From JBBPZK01 sp965219175 (GTDB lineage: Bacteria > Actinomycetota > Rubrobacteria > Rubrobacterales > Rubrobacteraceae), in contig CBDCNI010000001.1 of NCBI GenBank assembly GCA_965219175.1, positions 1,054,001-1,118,000 on the forward strand: a stretch of 64,000 nucleotides of DNA, written 5' to 3'. This document shows, in pieces, positions 1 through 8,331 of this stretch (position 1 is the first letter of the stretch; each line of letters opens with the position of its first letter). The notes under the pieces are model-generated. The model saw only the letters and a list, made by a program, of their open reading frames with translations. It was not told the origin of the DNA and did not search any database. Made by a program: the position numbers and the translations under genes.

Positions 1-563
1 TGCGGGGCGCCGGGGCCGAGACAATTCTCTTCGACCCTGTTTCAGACGAGTCGCTCCCCGAAAACACAGACGCTCTGTACATCGGTGGCGGCTTCCCGGA
101 GACTTACGCGGAGGCGCTCTCGGCCAACGAGCAGATGAGAGATCAGGTCCGGGAGTTTTGCCGGAGCGGTCGTCCCGTGGTCGCCGAGTGTGGAGGTTTG
201 CTGTATCTAGTCCGGGACCTGGATGGACACGAGATGTGCGGCGTTCTCGACGCCGCCGCCCGGATGACGGATCGGCTGAAGCTCGGCTACCGGGAGGCGA
301 GGGCGCTCGCAAGCTCGCCGCTTACGGAAGAAGGGACGCTCATCCGCGGTCACGAGTTCCACTACTCGACCGTCGAGCCGTCCGCCGGAGCGGAACCGGC
401 CTGGCGCTTTGCCGGCCGCGACTCCCAGGAAGGGTTTATCTCCGGAGGCGTCCACGCCAGCTACCTACATACGCATTGGGCCGCGACCCCCGAAGTTCCA
501 CGAAGGCTGGTACGAATTGCCACCGAGTATAAGGCTGTCCGTCGCGCGGAGGTGAGGGCATGA
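1..563 (+). CDS. cbiA: Cobyrinate a,c-diamide synthase, C-terminal part
   Basis: The visible 186 residues (codon phase begins at base 3) are the glutamine amidotransferase half of CbiA/CobB, which amidates the a and c side chains of cobyrinate using glutamine and ATP. The motif LYIGGGFPE and the amidotransferase nucleophile region ECGGLLYL are visible, followed by the His-containing GGVHASYLHTHW segment near the end. The start and the ATP-binding half lie upstream of the window. It overlaps cbiL by 4 bases, so it belongs to the same operon. CobQ is less likely because the order GGGFPE then ECGG fits CbiA. Confidence 0.93.
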   Translation, partial: RGAGAETILFDPVSDESLPENTDALYIGGGFPETYAEALSANEQMRDQVREFCRSGRPVVAECGGLLYLVRDLDGHEMCGVLDAAARMTDRLKLGYREARALASSPLTEEGTLIRGHEFHYSTVEPSAGAEPAWRFAGRDSQEGFISGGVHASYLHTHWAATPEVPRRLVRIATEYKAVRRAEVRA

Positions 564-1267
564 GCGGGGTCCTGATCGGGATCGGCGTAGGTCCGGGCGA
601 CCCGGAACTCCTGACGCTCAAGGGCCTGCGCGCTTTGCGAGAGGCCGACGAGGTATTTGTCCCGGTCGGAGACACCGGCGAGATCGGCCGCGCCGAAGCC
701 GTCGTAACCGCGCATCTGGAGCCCGCGCGCATAAACCGCCTCCTCTTCGCTCTCTCGAACGACGAAGAAGCCCGCGCCCGAAACTGGGATCAGGCCGCAC
801 GCGAGGTGTCGCAGCCCCTCCGCGAAGGCAAGACCTGCGCCTTCGCCACCATCGGAGATCCCAACGTCTACTCGACCTTCACCTACCTCGCCCGGACGGT
901 GTCGCGGGCGCTACCGGAGGTCGAAGTCCGCACCGTTCCCGGTATAACCGCCATGCAGGACCTGGCCGCAAAGAGCGGAACCGTCCTCCTCGAAGGAGAC
1001 GAGCGCCTGACGCTACTCCCATTTACCGCCGGTCGGGAGAAGCTGGAGGGAGCGCTGTCGGAGTTCGAGACCGTAGTCTGCTACAAGGGTGGCGGCAGGT
1101 TGAGAGAAGTGCTCGATGTCGCTGAGGAAACAGGTAGGATAGAAGATGCAGTCTATGGTTCAAGGTTAGGGATGAGTGGAGAGGAGATCCTGCCTGCGGC
1201 CGGCATGGCGGGACGGGACGGGACTTATCTTTCAGCGGTAATATTCACGAGCGGGAGGAGAGAGTGA
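560..1267 (+). CDS. cbiL: Precorrin-2 / cobalt-factor II C20-methyltransferase
   Basis: A 235-residue SAM-dependent tetrapyrrole methylase that methylates C20 of the corrin precursor. The N-terminal glycine loop GIGVGPGDPELLTLKG (about residues 6-21) and the second motif ATIGDPNVYSTFTYL are characteristic of CbiL/CobI. ATG is preceded by GAGGTGAGGGC, and the start overlaps the end of cbiA by 4 bases; the stop overlaps cbiF by 4 bases. With cbiX and cbiD in the same operon, the cobalt-early (anaerobic-type) substrate is more likely, but sequence alone does not decide this. Confidence 0.93.
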   Translation: MSGVLIGIGVGPGDPELLTLKGLRALREADEVFVPVGDTGEIGRAEAVVTAHLEPARINRLLFALSNDEEARARNWDQAAREVSQPLREGKTCAFATIGDPNVYSTFTYLARTVSRALPEVEVRTVPGITAMQDLAAKSGTVLLEGDERLTLLPFTAGREKLEGALSEFETVVCYKGGGRLREVLDVAEETGRIEDAVYGSRLGMSGEEILPAAGMAGRDGTYLSAVIFTSGRRE

Positions 1268-2028
1268 TGAGTAGAGTTTGGTTCATAGGTGCCGGGCCTG
1301 GGGCGCCGGATCTGCTGACCCTGAGAGGGGCGCGGCTGATCTCAGAGGCGGATGTGGTAGTTTGGGCGCGGAGCCTTGTGCATGAGGGGGTCCTTGACTA
1401 CGCCTCATCGGAGGCTGAGATCATCGAATCCACGACTATTCCGCTGGAGAGCGTACGCGAACTCTACGAGCGGGCCGTCGCTGAAGACTTGAAGGTGGCC
1501 CGCGTCCATTCCGGCGACCCGAGCCTGTACGGCGCGATGCTAGAGCAGATCGAAGTTTGCGAGGAACTGGAACTGGAGTGGGAGATAGTACCGGGCGTCT
1601 CCTCACTCGGAGCCGCCGCAGCCGCCATCGGGCGGGAGCTGACCGTGCCGGAAGTCTCACAGTCCGTCGTCATAACCCGCCGGGCGAGCCGGACCCCGAT
1701 GCCGGATGGCGAAGACATAAAGAGCTTCGCAGCCCACGGGACGACCATGGCGATCTTCCTCTCCGCCGCTAAACCCCGCGTGCTCCAGGAAGAGCTACTA
1801 GACGGCGGCTACGACGCCCAAACGCCGTGCGCGGTCGTCTACCGGGCGAGTTGGCCCGACGAAAAGGTGGTCGAGTGCAAGTTAGGAGACCTGGCCGACA
1901 GCATCCGGGAGATGGGCGTAACCCGTCAAACCCTCATACTCGTCGGTCCCGGACTCGCCGCCGGTGGCACCCGCTCTCACCTCTACAGTCCCGGCTTCTC
2001 GCATATGTTCCGAAAAGCGGAACTGTAG
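1264..2028 (+). CDS. cbiF: Precorrin-4 / cobalt-precorrin-4 C11-methyltransferase
   Basis: A 254-residue tetrapyrrole methylase of the CbiF/CobM type. FIGAGPGAPDLLTLRGARL near the N-terminus is the signature glycine loop, VHSGDPSLYGAMLEQ is the substrate-pocket motif, and PGVSSLGAAAAAIGRELT follows. The ATGA overlap with cbiL indicates translational coupling. Its TAG stop is followed without any gap by a possible 14-codon reading frame leading to cbiD. Length is normal for the family. Confidence 0.94.
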   Translation: MMSRVWFIGAGPGAPDLLTLRGARLISEADVVVWARSLVHEGVLDYASSEAEIIESTTIPLESVRELYERAVAEDLKVARVHSGDPSLYGAMLEQIEVCEELELEWEIVPGVSSLGAAAAAIGRELTVPEVSQSVVITRRASRTPMPDGEDIKSFAAHGTTMAIFLSAAKPRVLQEELLDGGYDAQTPCAVVYRASWPDEKVVECKLGDLADSIREMGVTRQTLILVGPGLAAGGTRSHLYSPGFSHMFRKAEL

Positions 2029-2073
2029 ATGTACGTGAAGTTGAAGGTTAACCCAGAGCCGAACTGGAGGTAG
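2029..2073 (+). other. Possible 14-residue mini-ORF filling the cbiF-cbiD gap
   Basis: The 45-base gap between cbiF and cbiD is exactly one open frame: ATG abuts the cbiF stop, and its TAG abuts the cbiD ATG. The predicted peptide is MYVKLKVNPEPNWR. It contains the GGAGG that would serve cbiD. It could couple translation, or the fit may be chance; no family is recognisable. Confidence 0.25.
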
Positions 2074-3246
2074 ATGCCGCCCCGCAACATACACGAGCCC
2101 TCGATGCCGCCGAGCATGAAGAAGGCGAAGGGGGAGAAGCTGCTGCCTGGCTGGTCCACCGGAACGTGTGCGGCGGCGGCGGCGAAAGCGGCCACGAAAG
2201 CGCTGCTCGAAGGAGAGGTGCAGGAGCGGGTGAAAGTGCGGTTGCCAAAGAAAGGCGAGGAGCGGCGTGTCGGGTTCGAAGTAGAGCGGTGCGATCTGGA
2301 CAAAGAAGCAGGCTGGGCCGAGGCGGTGATCGTCAAAGACGCTGGAGACGACCCGGACGTGACGCACGGGGCGCACCTTACGGCGCGGGTCTCCTGGCGG
2401 GAAGAGCCGGGGATAGAGCTCGACCGAGGCAAAGGAGTCGGGCTCGTCACGAAGCCGGGGCTTGGCCTTACGGTCGGTGGGCCGGCCATAAACGAGGTGC
2501 CGCGACGCATGATCCTCTACTCGGTGGAAGAAGTGATCGATCCCGACGAACGGGGCATCCGCGTCGTCATTAGCGTGCCCGATGGTGAGAAGATGGCCGA
2601 GAAAACAACTAACGCACGGCTCGGCATAGTCGGGGGAATCTCCATCCTCGGAACGACCGGCATCGTCCGGCCTTTCTCGACCGCCGCCTGGGCCGCGAGC
2701 GTCGTGCAGGCGGTGAACGTCATGGGCGCGCAGGAGATCGACACCTTCGTACTCTCGACCGGCGGCCTCACGGAAAAGGCGGCGATGCGGCTGCTGCCGG
2801 ACCTCGAAGAAGTCTGTTTTATAGAGGTTGGCGACTTCACCGGACAGGCCGTAAAGCAGGCCGTTAAGAACGGCTTGAAGAGGGTCTTTTTCGTCGGGAT
2901 GGCGGGCAAACTCGCCAAACTTGCCGCCGGGGTCATGATGACCCACTGGACCCGCTCGAAGGTAGACAACGAGCTTCTCGCCAGTATCTCCAAAGAGGCC
3001 GGGGGTAGCCCGGAATTGCTCTCGGCCGTAAAAGAAGCCAACACTGCCCGCCACGCTTACGAACTGTGGCGCGACGCAGGACTTGAAAGAGCCCCGCACC
3101 TGCTTTGCGAGCGAGTGTCCGAAAACCTGACCACGTACGCTGAAGGTGAGCTAGAGGTTTACGCTATTATGGTCGATTTCGACACCCTGGATCCCGTAGG
3201 AGCGAGTCGTGGCGCGCTTGAGCTTACGTCCTGGGGCTCCGAATGA
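2074..3246 (+). CDS. cbiD: Cobalt-precorrin-5B C1-methyltransferase
   Basis: A 390-residue CbiD, which methylates C1 in the anaerobic-type pathway and has no homology to the other tetrapyrrole methylases. The hallmark GWSTGTCAAAAAKAA lies near residue 26, and the C-terminal half carries GGISILGTTGIVRPFS and the NVMGAQEIDTFVLSTGG region. GGAGG is only 3 bases from this ATG, so the in-frame ATG at 2104 is a possible alternative. The stop overlaps cbiE by 4 bases. Its presence argues for the cobalt-early route. Confidence 0.94.
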   Translation: MPPRNIHEPSMPPSMKKAKGEKLLPGWSTGTCAAAAAKAATKALLEGEVQERVKVRLPKKGEERRVGFEVERCDLDKEAGWAEAVIVKDAGDDPDVTHGAHLTARVSWREEPGIELDRGKGVGLVTKPGLGLTVGGPAINEVPRRMILYSVEEVIDPDERGIRVVISVPDGEKMAEKTTNARLGIVGGISILGTTGIVRPFSTAAWAASVVQAVNVMGAQEIDTFVLSTGGLTEKAAMRLLPDLEEVCFIEVGDFTGQAVKQAVKNGLKRVFFVGMAGKLAKLAAGVMMTHWTRSKVDNELLASISKEAGGSPELLSAVKEANTARHAYELWRDAGLERAPHLLCERVSENLTTYAEGELEVYAIMVDFDTLDPVGASRGALELTSWGSE

Positions 3247-4445
3247 AGCTCATCACCGTGATCGGTACAGATGGTAGAAGTCTCAGCGAGGAGGCGAGGA
3301 CTTCACTGAAGAGGGCTGACCTCGTAGCCGGAGGAAAACGCCACCTGGCGGCGCTCGGTATAGATGGGAATCGGGCGGTGGTCTTCGAGGGCGACTTATC
3401 GGAGGCTTTTGAGCGTATAGGTGAGACTGACGGTGAGGTCGTTGTGCTCGCCTCCGGGGACCCCGGTTTCTTCGGTATCGTTCGGATGCTCGGGGAGCGG
3501 TTCGGTTCTGAGAGCCTGAACGTGATCCCAGCAGTCTCGTCCGTTTCGACTGCGTTCGCGAGGGCTGGTTTGAGCTGGGACGATGCCGTGACCGTCAGCG
3601 CCCACGGGCGCGACCCCCGGCGGGCTGTCAACGTCTGCCGGGCGCACCACAAAGTCGCAGTCCTTACCTCCCCCGATTTCGGACCCGCAGAGCTTGCGCG
3701 GGATCTGGAGGACATGGAACGCACTTTCTTCGTCGCCCAGAGGTTCGGGGAAGAGGGGGAGCGGGTCTTCCGGGGGAACGCGGCTGCTGTGATGGGTGAG
3801 ACATGGAAGGACCCGAACGTGGTGTTGATACTTGATGAGGCGCGGGACGTGGGAGGGAAAGGTTGGATCCACGGCCGTTCCGAAAGCAGTGGCGGTTGGG
3901 CGCTCCCGGAGACTGAGTTCGCCCATCGCTCCGGCATGATCACAAAACCCGAAGTCCGTGCTCTGGTCTTGGCCCGGCTCGGACCCGGACCTGGAGACCT
4001 GATCTGGGACGTTGGCGCGGGTAGTGGCTCGGTCGCCGTCGAGTGCGCCCGACTCGGGGCCGCCGCCGTCGCTGTCGAGCGAGATCCCGAAAGCTGCGCC
4101 CGCATCCGCCAAAACGCCGCCCGCCACGACGCTTACGCGCGGGTTGTCGAAGGCGAAGCTCCGGAGGCGCTCCACGATTTGCCCGAGCCGGATGCTGTGT
4201 TCGTTGGTGGGAGCGGCGGCGGCTTCGAGGAGATAGTCAAGTTCGCAGCCGTCCGCGCCCGCCGGACGGTCGTGCTCACCCTCATTACGCTGGAGCGGGT
4301 CGTGCCGGCCGTGGAGTTGCTCGAAGCGTGTGGACTCGAAGCCGAGGCGACCTTGTTGCAGGCGTCGAAGATTAAAGGTATAGGTGAGATGCACCGTATC
4401 GCGGCAGAAACCCCGGTGTTCGTGGTCGTTGGGCGGCGACCGTGA
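3243..4445 (+). CDS. cobL: CbiE-CbiT fusion: precorrin-6B/7 C5,15-methyltransferase and C12 decarboxylase
   Basis: A 400-residue two-domain protein. Residues 1 to about 205 are a CbiE tetrapyrrole methylase (GTDGRSLSEEA start, LASGDPGFFGI motif). Residues from about 220 are CbiT, with the diagnostic HRSGMITKPEVRAL and the SAM-binding WDVGAGSGSVAVE. The two activities methylate C5 and C15 and remove the C12 acetate carboxyl. The same fusion is called CobL in aerobic-pathway organisms. It overlaps both neighbours by 4 bases. Confidence 0.93.
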   Translation: MKLITVIGTDGRSLSEEARTSLKRADLVAGGKRHLAALGIDGNRAVVFEGDLSEAFERIGETDGEVVVLASGDPGFFGIVRMLGERFGSESLNVIPAVSSVSTAFARAGLSWDDAVTVSAHGRDPRRAVNVCRAHHKVAVLTSPDFGPAELARDLEDMERTFFVAQRFGEEGERVFRGNAAAVMGETWKDPNVVLILDEARDVGGKGWIHGRSESSGGWALPETEFAHRSGMITKPEVRALVLARLGPGPGDLIWDVGAGSGSVAVECARLGAAAVAVERDPESCARIRQNAARHDAYARVVEGEAPEALHDLPEPDAVFVGGSGGGFEEIVKFAAVRARRTVVLTLITLERVVPAVELLEACGLEAEATLLQASKIKGIGEMHRIAAETPVFVVVGRRP

Positions 4446-6136
4446 TCGGGCTGGTTGCAGCAACCGCCAACGGACGCCGCAACGCCGTCCATCTCGCGAG
4501 CGTTTGGAAGGATACCCATCTCTACGCGGAAGGGCCGAAAGAAGCCCTGCACCGGGCGTGGGATGAGTGCGACGCGATAGTCGTTTTTCTCGCTACCGGA
4601 GCTGTCGTTCGTCTCATCGCTCCGTTGCTCGGGGACAAACATCAGGATCCAGGCGTGGTGTCGGTGGATGACGCCGGAAAGTTCGCCGTGGCCCTGTGCG
4701 GTGGACACGGAGGCGGATCCAACGCGCTCGCCGGACGGGTCGTCGAAACCCTTGGAGCCACACCAGTTATCACTACCGCGAGCGATTCTCTCGGCGTGCC
4801 GGCGTTGGATACTCTCGGGGAGAAACTCGGTTTCGAGATGGAGGAAGGATCCGACGTTGCCGCCGTCGGTGCCGCGCTCGTCTCCGGGGAGACCGTACAC
4901 TTCGTCTCCGAGCAGCGGTGGCCGTTGGGGGCGCTCTCCGAAAACCTCTTATCCGCGAAGCTTTCGGAAAAGCCTGGGTCGCCGCTCATCCTCATCTCGG
5001 ACCGGCTTGTTGACGCGCCGCGGCCGAAGGTCGTCTACCGGCCGCCGTCTCTCGTGGTCGGGGTTGGATGTAGTCGCGGGGCCGGGGCAGAAGAGATATT
5101 GGATCTGGTAAGTACATCCCTGCGGGAAGCGGGCCTCTCTGTGAAGAGCGTCGCCGCGCTGGCGAGTATAGACGTGAAGTCCGATGAAGCCGGGCTTCTC
5201 GCGGCGGCGGAGAGACTCGGGGTGGAGGTTCGCTTCTATGCGGCCGGGCAGCTCGCGAGCGTGGAGGTTCCGAACCCCTCGGTTGTCGTCGAGGGCGCGG
5301 TCGGGACGCCGAGCGTGGCGGAGGCTGCGGTGCTCGTCTCCGGCGCGGATCTCTTGGTCGAGAAGCGAAAGTCCGCGAGTGCGACGGTGGCGGTTGGCCG
5401 GTTGCCGGTGCGTGGAAGGCTCTCGCTGGTCGGTCTCGGGCCGGGGGAAGAGTCGCTTATACCGCCGCTCGCCAGGGAGGCGTTGGCGACTTCGGCGGTA
5501 GTGGTCGGCTTGGATCAGTACGTGGAGCGCATCCGTCATCTTCTTCGGCCGGGTACGCGAATCGTGACGCTCCCGCTCGGAGACGAGATCGCGCGTGCGA
5601 AAACCGCGCTGGAAGAAGCCCGCGCGGGCGGCAGCGTCGCCCTGGTCAGCAGCGGCGACGCCGGAGTCTACGCGATGGCCTCTCCCACCCTCGAACTCGC
5701 CGGAGAAGACGTTGACGTGGAGGTTATACCGGGCGTTACGTCCGCTCAGTCAGCGGCGGCGCTCCTCGGCTCCCCGCTGGGTCACGACCACTGTTCGATC
5801 AGCCTTTCCGACCTCCTCACGCCCTGGGATGTCATAGAGAACCGGGTAAGGGCCGCCGCGCTCGGAGACTTCGTCGTCTCTCTCTACAATCCTCGCTCCA
5901 GAGGCCGCACCTGGCAACTCGGCAAGGTGAAAGACATTCTCTCAGAGCAACGCTCTCCCGAGACCCCGGTCGGCCTCGTCAGGAACGCTTATCGGGAGGA
6001 TCAACAGGTCACGGTGACGGATCTCGCCTCTCTCGAACCGGAGAGCGTGGACATGCTGACGGTCATCATCATCGGTAGCTCCCAGACCATCGTAAAAGCG
6101 GGCCGAATGGTCACGCCCCGTGGCTATCTAGTATGA
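4442..6136 (+). CDS. cbiGH: CbiG-CbiH fusion: cobalt-precorrin-5A hydrolase and C17-methyltransferase
   Basis: A 564-residue fusion starting with GTG inside the cobL stop (GTGA). The first ~310 residues are CbiG: VFLATGAVVRLIAPLL, then ALCGGHGGGSNALA, then the C-terminal CbiG domain (VVGVGCSRGAGAEEIL). From about residue 323 a tetrapyrrole methylase follows (LSLVGLGPGEESLIPP, VALVSSGDAGVYAMASP, VSLYNPRSRGR), as in CbiH/CobJ, which contracts the ring and methylates C17. CbiG opens the delta-lactone made by CbiH, so the fusion joins neighbouring steps. CbiG fits the cobalt-early pathway. Confidence 0.92.
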   Translation: MIGLVAATANGRRNAVHLASVWKDTHLYAEGPKEALHRAWDECDAIVVFLATGAVVRLIAPLLGDKHQDPGVVSVDDAGKFAVALCGGHGGGSNALAGRVVETLGATPVITTASDSLGVPALDTLGEKLGFEMEEGSDVAAVGAALVSGETVHFVSEQRWPLGALSENLLSAKLSEKPGSPLILISDRLVDAPRPKVVYRPPSLVVGVGCSRGAGAEEILDLVSTSLREAGLSVKSVAALASIDVKSDEAGLLAAAERLGVEVRFYAAGQLASVEVPNPSVVVEGAVGTPSVAEAAVLVSGADLLVEKRKSASATVAVGRLPVRGRLSLVGLGPGEESLIPPLAREALATSAVVVGLDQYVERIRHLLRPGTRIVTLPLGDEIARAKTALEEARAGGSVALVSSGDAGVYAMASPTLELAGEDVDVEVIPGVTSAQSAAALLGSPLGHDHCSISLSDLLTPWDVIENRVRAAALGDFVVSLYNPRSRGRTWQLGKVKDILSEQRSPETPVGLVRNAYREDQQVTVTDLASLEPESVDMLTVIIIGSSQTIVKAGRMVTPRGYLV

Positions 6137-6146
6137 GGGAGAGTCA

Positions 6147-6575
6147 ATGGAAGCTCATGTAAGTCTTGTGACGTTGGGAGTAGGAGACCTGTCCCGTGCG
6201 CTGGAGTTCTACCGCGACGGTTTGGGCTGGCCGATTTCCAGCGTGGGTGATGAGAACGTCGCCTTCTTTCGCACCGGCGGCGTAGTGTTGGCCCTTTATC
6301 GACGAGACCTGTTAGCAGGAGACGTCGGAGTGCCGGCCGAAGGAACGGGCTTCTCGGGGGTTACGCTCTCACACAACGTCGCCGAACGTGAAGGTGTGGA
6401 TGTGGCTCTGAACGAAGCCGTCGCGGCAGGGGCAGCGCTTGTAAAAGCTGCCGAGGACGTGTTCTGGGGCGGGCGCATCGGATACTTTGCGGACCCTGAC
6501 GGCCACTTGTGGGAGGTCGCCTGGAACCCCAGTTTCCCATTCGCCCCGGATGGAACTCTGGTGTTGCCCGAATGA
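6147..6575 (+). CDS. VOC (glyoxalase/bleomycin-resistance fold) family protein
   Basis: A 142-residue VOC-superfamily protein with two beta-alpha-beta-beta-beta repeats: VTLGVGDLSRALEFYRDGLGW near the start and IGYFADPDGHLWEVAWNP near the end, the usual metal-ligand-bearing segments (H and E of DGHLWEV visible). It lies inside the cobalamin operon, 10 bases after cbiGH and overlapping the ferredoxin by 4 bases. The substrate is unknown; the position suggests a link with tetrapyrrole handling, which is inference. Confidence 0.8.
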   Translation: MEAHVSLVTLGVGDLSRALEFYRDGLGWPISSVGDENVAFFRTGGVVLALYRRDLLAGDVGVPAEGTGFSGVTLSHNVAEREGVDVALNEAVAAGAALVKAAEDVFWGGRIGYFADPDGHLWEVAWNPSFPFAPDGTLVLPE

Positions 6576-6793
6576 CTTTGTCCCCCAATCTGAATACTGT
6601 CTTCGCCGTTACGGATGCGTGCGCCGGTTGCGGCGCGTGTATAAAGACCTGCCCAGAGAAGGCGATCCAACCGGCTCCAAAGGGTTACGGTTCGCCCCTG
6701 ATCGTACTAGAAGACCGTTGCACTGCCTGCGCCGAGTGCGCCGAGGTCTGCCCGGTCAGCGCGTGCGTCGAAGTCCTGCTGGAGGATTCGTGA
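6572..6793 (+). CDS. Small 2x[4Fe-4S] ferredoxin
   Basis: A 73-residue bacterial-type ferredoxin with two Cys clusters, CAGCGACIKTCP and CTACAECAEVCP, each expected to bind [4Fe-4S]. The ATG overlaps the stop of the VOC gene (ATGA), and the next gene, cbiC, overlaps its end by 4 bases with GGAGG just upstream, so it is translated as part of the cobalamin operon. It may supply electrons for a cobalt- or corrin-reduction step; no CbiJ/CobK-type reductase is seen in the window. Function is inferred from position. Confidence 0.88.
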   Translation: MTLSPNLNTVFAVTDACAGCGACIKTCPEKAIQPAPKGYGSPLIVLEDRCTACAECAEVCPVSACVEVLLEDS

Positions 6794-7374
6794 GGCATAT
6801 TCATCCTATAGAGCAGGAGAGCTACCGCATCTTGCGCGAGATGGTCGACCTCTCGCACCTCGGTCCTCTCGGCCGGGCCGTTGCGGAGCGTGTGATCCAC
6901 GCCTCCGCCGACCTGGATTACGCAGACACCCTGATCCTGGACGAAGCCACCCTGAAACGCGGTCCCGAAGCCATCCGTCGGGACGCTCCAATCGTCTGCG
7001 ACGTTGGTATGGTCGCCGCCGGCATCACCGCGAGAGAGACCTTCTGCTTTGTCGCCGACCCTCGCGCCCGCGAACTTTCCGAGGCTGTCGACGTCACGCG
7101 CTCCGCCGCCGGCTTCAAGCTCGCCGCCGATGAGGTGGGCTCCGGCGCCGTGTGGGTGGTCGGCAACGCGCCTACGGCTTTGTACGAGTTGATGGACCTC
7201 GACGTCGAGCCCGCGCTCGTCATCGGTTTGCCGGTCGGGTTCGTCGGCGCTTCGGAGTCAAAGGAGGCGCTCGCTGAAAGCGGGTTGCCCGCTGTTACCA
7301 ATCACGGTCCAAAGGGAGGCTCCGCCGTCGCGTCGGCTGCCTTGAACGCCCTGATCTACTACGAGGAGGAATAA
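6790..7374 (+). CDS. cbiC: Cobalt-precorrin-8 methylmutase
   Basis: A 194-residue CbiC/CobH that moves the C11 methyl group to C12. The start is GTG at 6790, five bases after GGAGG, giving the family N-terminus HIHPIEQESYRIL. The conserved RVIHASADLDY and the C-terminal NHGPKGGSAVASAALNAL region are present. It overlaps the ferredoxin by 4 bases and is followed one base later by cbiX. Confidence 0.94.
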   Translation: MRHIHPIEQESYRILREMVDLSHLGPLGRAVAERVIHASADLDYADTLILDEATLKRGPEAIRRDAPIVCDVGMVAAGITARETFCFVADPRARELSEAVDVTRSAAGFKLAADEVGSGAVWVVGNAPTALYELMDLDVEPALVIGLPVGFVGASESKEALAESGLPAVTNHGPKGGSAVASAALNALIYYEEE

Positions 7375-7375
7375 T

Positions 7376-8323
7376 ATGAAGAGCTTCGCCGTTATCGAGA
7401 ACGGATCACGAAAGACCACCGAAACCCCCGCGCTCTTGGTCGTAGGCCACGGCAGCCGCGACCCGCGAGGAGCCGAAGAGTTCCACGAGTTGATCGAACT
7501 CGTCAGGGAGCGTAACCCCGAGCTTTCGGTCGAAGGTGGTTTCATAGAACTCTCGCGACCCCCGATCTCCGAGTGCGTGAGTCGTTTGGCGGAGGCTGGG
7601 ACGCGCCGCGTCGCCGCCGTCCCGATGATGCTTCTCGCCGCCGGACACGCCAAGGACGACATCCCGGCGACGCTGGTCCGCGAAAAGAACTCCCACCCGG
7701 ACCTCTCTTTCCAGTACGGACGCGCCCTGGGGGTGAGGCCGGAGCTTCTGGAGCTGATGGACGAGAGGATATCGACGGTCGTCCCGGAAGGCGAGAGAGA
7801 GGAAACAGCCGTGTTGGTAGTCGGGCGCGGTTCCTCGGACCCCGATGCGAACTCCGACATCGTAAAGATCTGCCGCCTGTTCTGGGAGGGAAGATCCTAC
7901 CCGATGGTCGAGCCCGCCTTTATAAGCATGACCCCCCCGAACGTCGCCGCCGGACTCGACCGCTGCCGCAAGCTCGGCGCGAAGCGCATAGTCGTCTTCT
8001 CCTACTTCCTGTTCGCCGGCGTCCTCGAAGAGCGCATCCGGGAGCAGACCCGCACGTTCGCCGAGCAGAGCCCCGAAACGGAAGTCCTTTACGCGGGTTA
8101 CTTCGGCCCTGACGCTAGAGTCGCGGACCTTGTAATAGAGCGTTACCGGGAGGCGGTCGCCGGGGATATACGGATGAACTGCGACGTTTGTGTCCACCGG
8201 GTCGCTTTGCCCGGCTTCGAAGAGAAGGTCGGCGCCCCCGCAACGCCCCACTACCATCCCGACGAGCCGGGCAGCGATCACAGCCACGGACACGACCACG
8301 GTCATGACCATCACCACCACTAG
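7376..8323 (+). CDS. cbiX: Sirohydrochlorin cobaltochelatase with histidine-rich tail
   Basis: A 315-residue long-form CbiX with two tandem chelatase repeats. The first has LLVVGHGSRDPRG (about residues 21-33) and the second has VLVVGRGSSDPDA (about 140-152); in the second the HG motif is changed to RG. The protein ends in SDHSHGHDHGHDHHHH, a metal-binding tail likely to store or deliver cobalt (or nickel). CbiX inserts cobalt early, supporting the anaerobic-type route for this operon. Confidence 0.93.
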   Translation: MKSFAVIENGSRKTTETPALLVVGHGSRDPRGAEEFHELIELVRERNPELSVEGGFIELSRPPISECVSRLAEAGTRRVAAVPMMLLAAGHAKDDIPATLVREKNSHPDLSFQYGRALGVRPELLELMDERISTVVPEGEREETAVLVVGRGSSDPDANSDIVKICRLFWEGRSYPMVEPAFISMTPPNVAAGLDRCRKLGAKRIVVFSYFLFAGVLEERIREQTRTFAEQSPETEVLYAGYFGPDARVADLVIERYREAVAGDIRMNCDVCVHRVALPGFEEKVGAPATPHYHPDEPGSDHSHGHDHGHDHHHH

Positions 8324-8331
8324 GAGTATTT

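Noticed and set aside
1882..3099. 405-codon minus-strand open frame opposite cbiF/cbiD
   Set aside because: Translation shows no recognisable domain, while the plus-strand cbiD has its diagnostic motifs.
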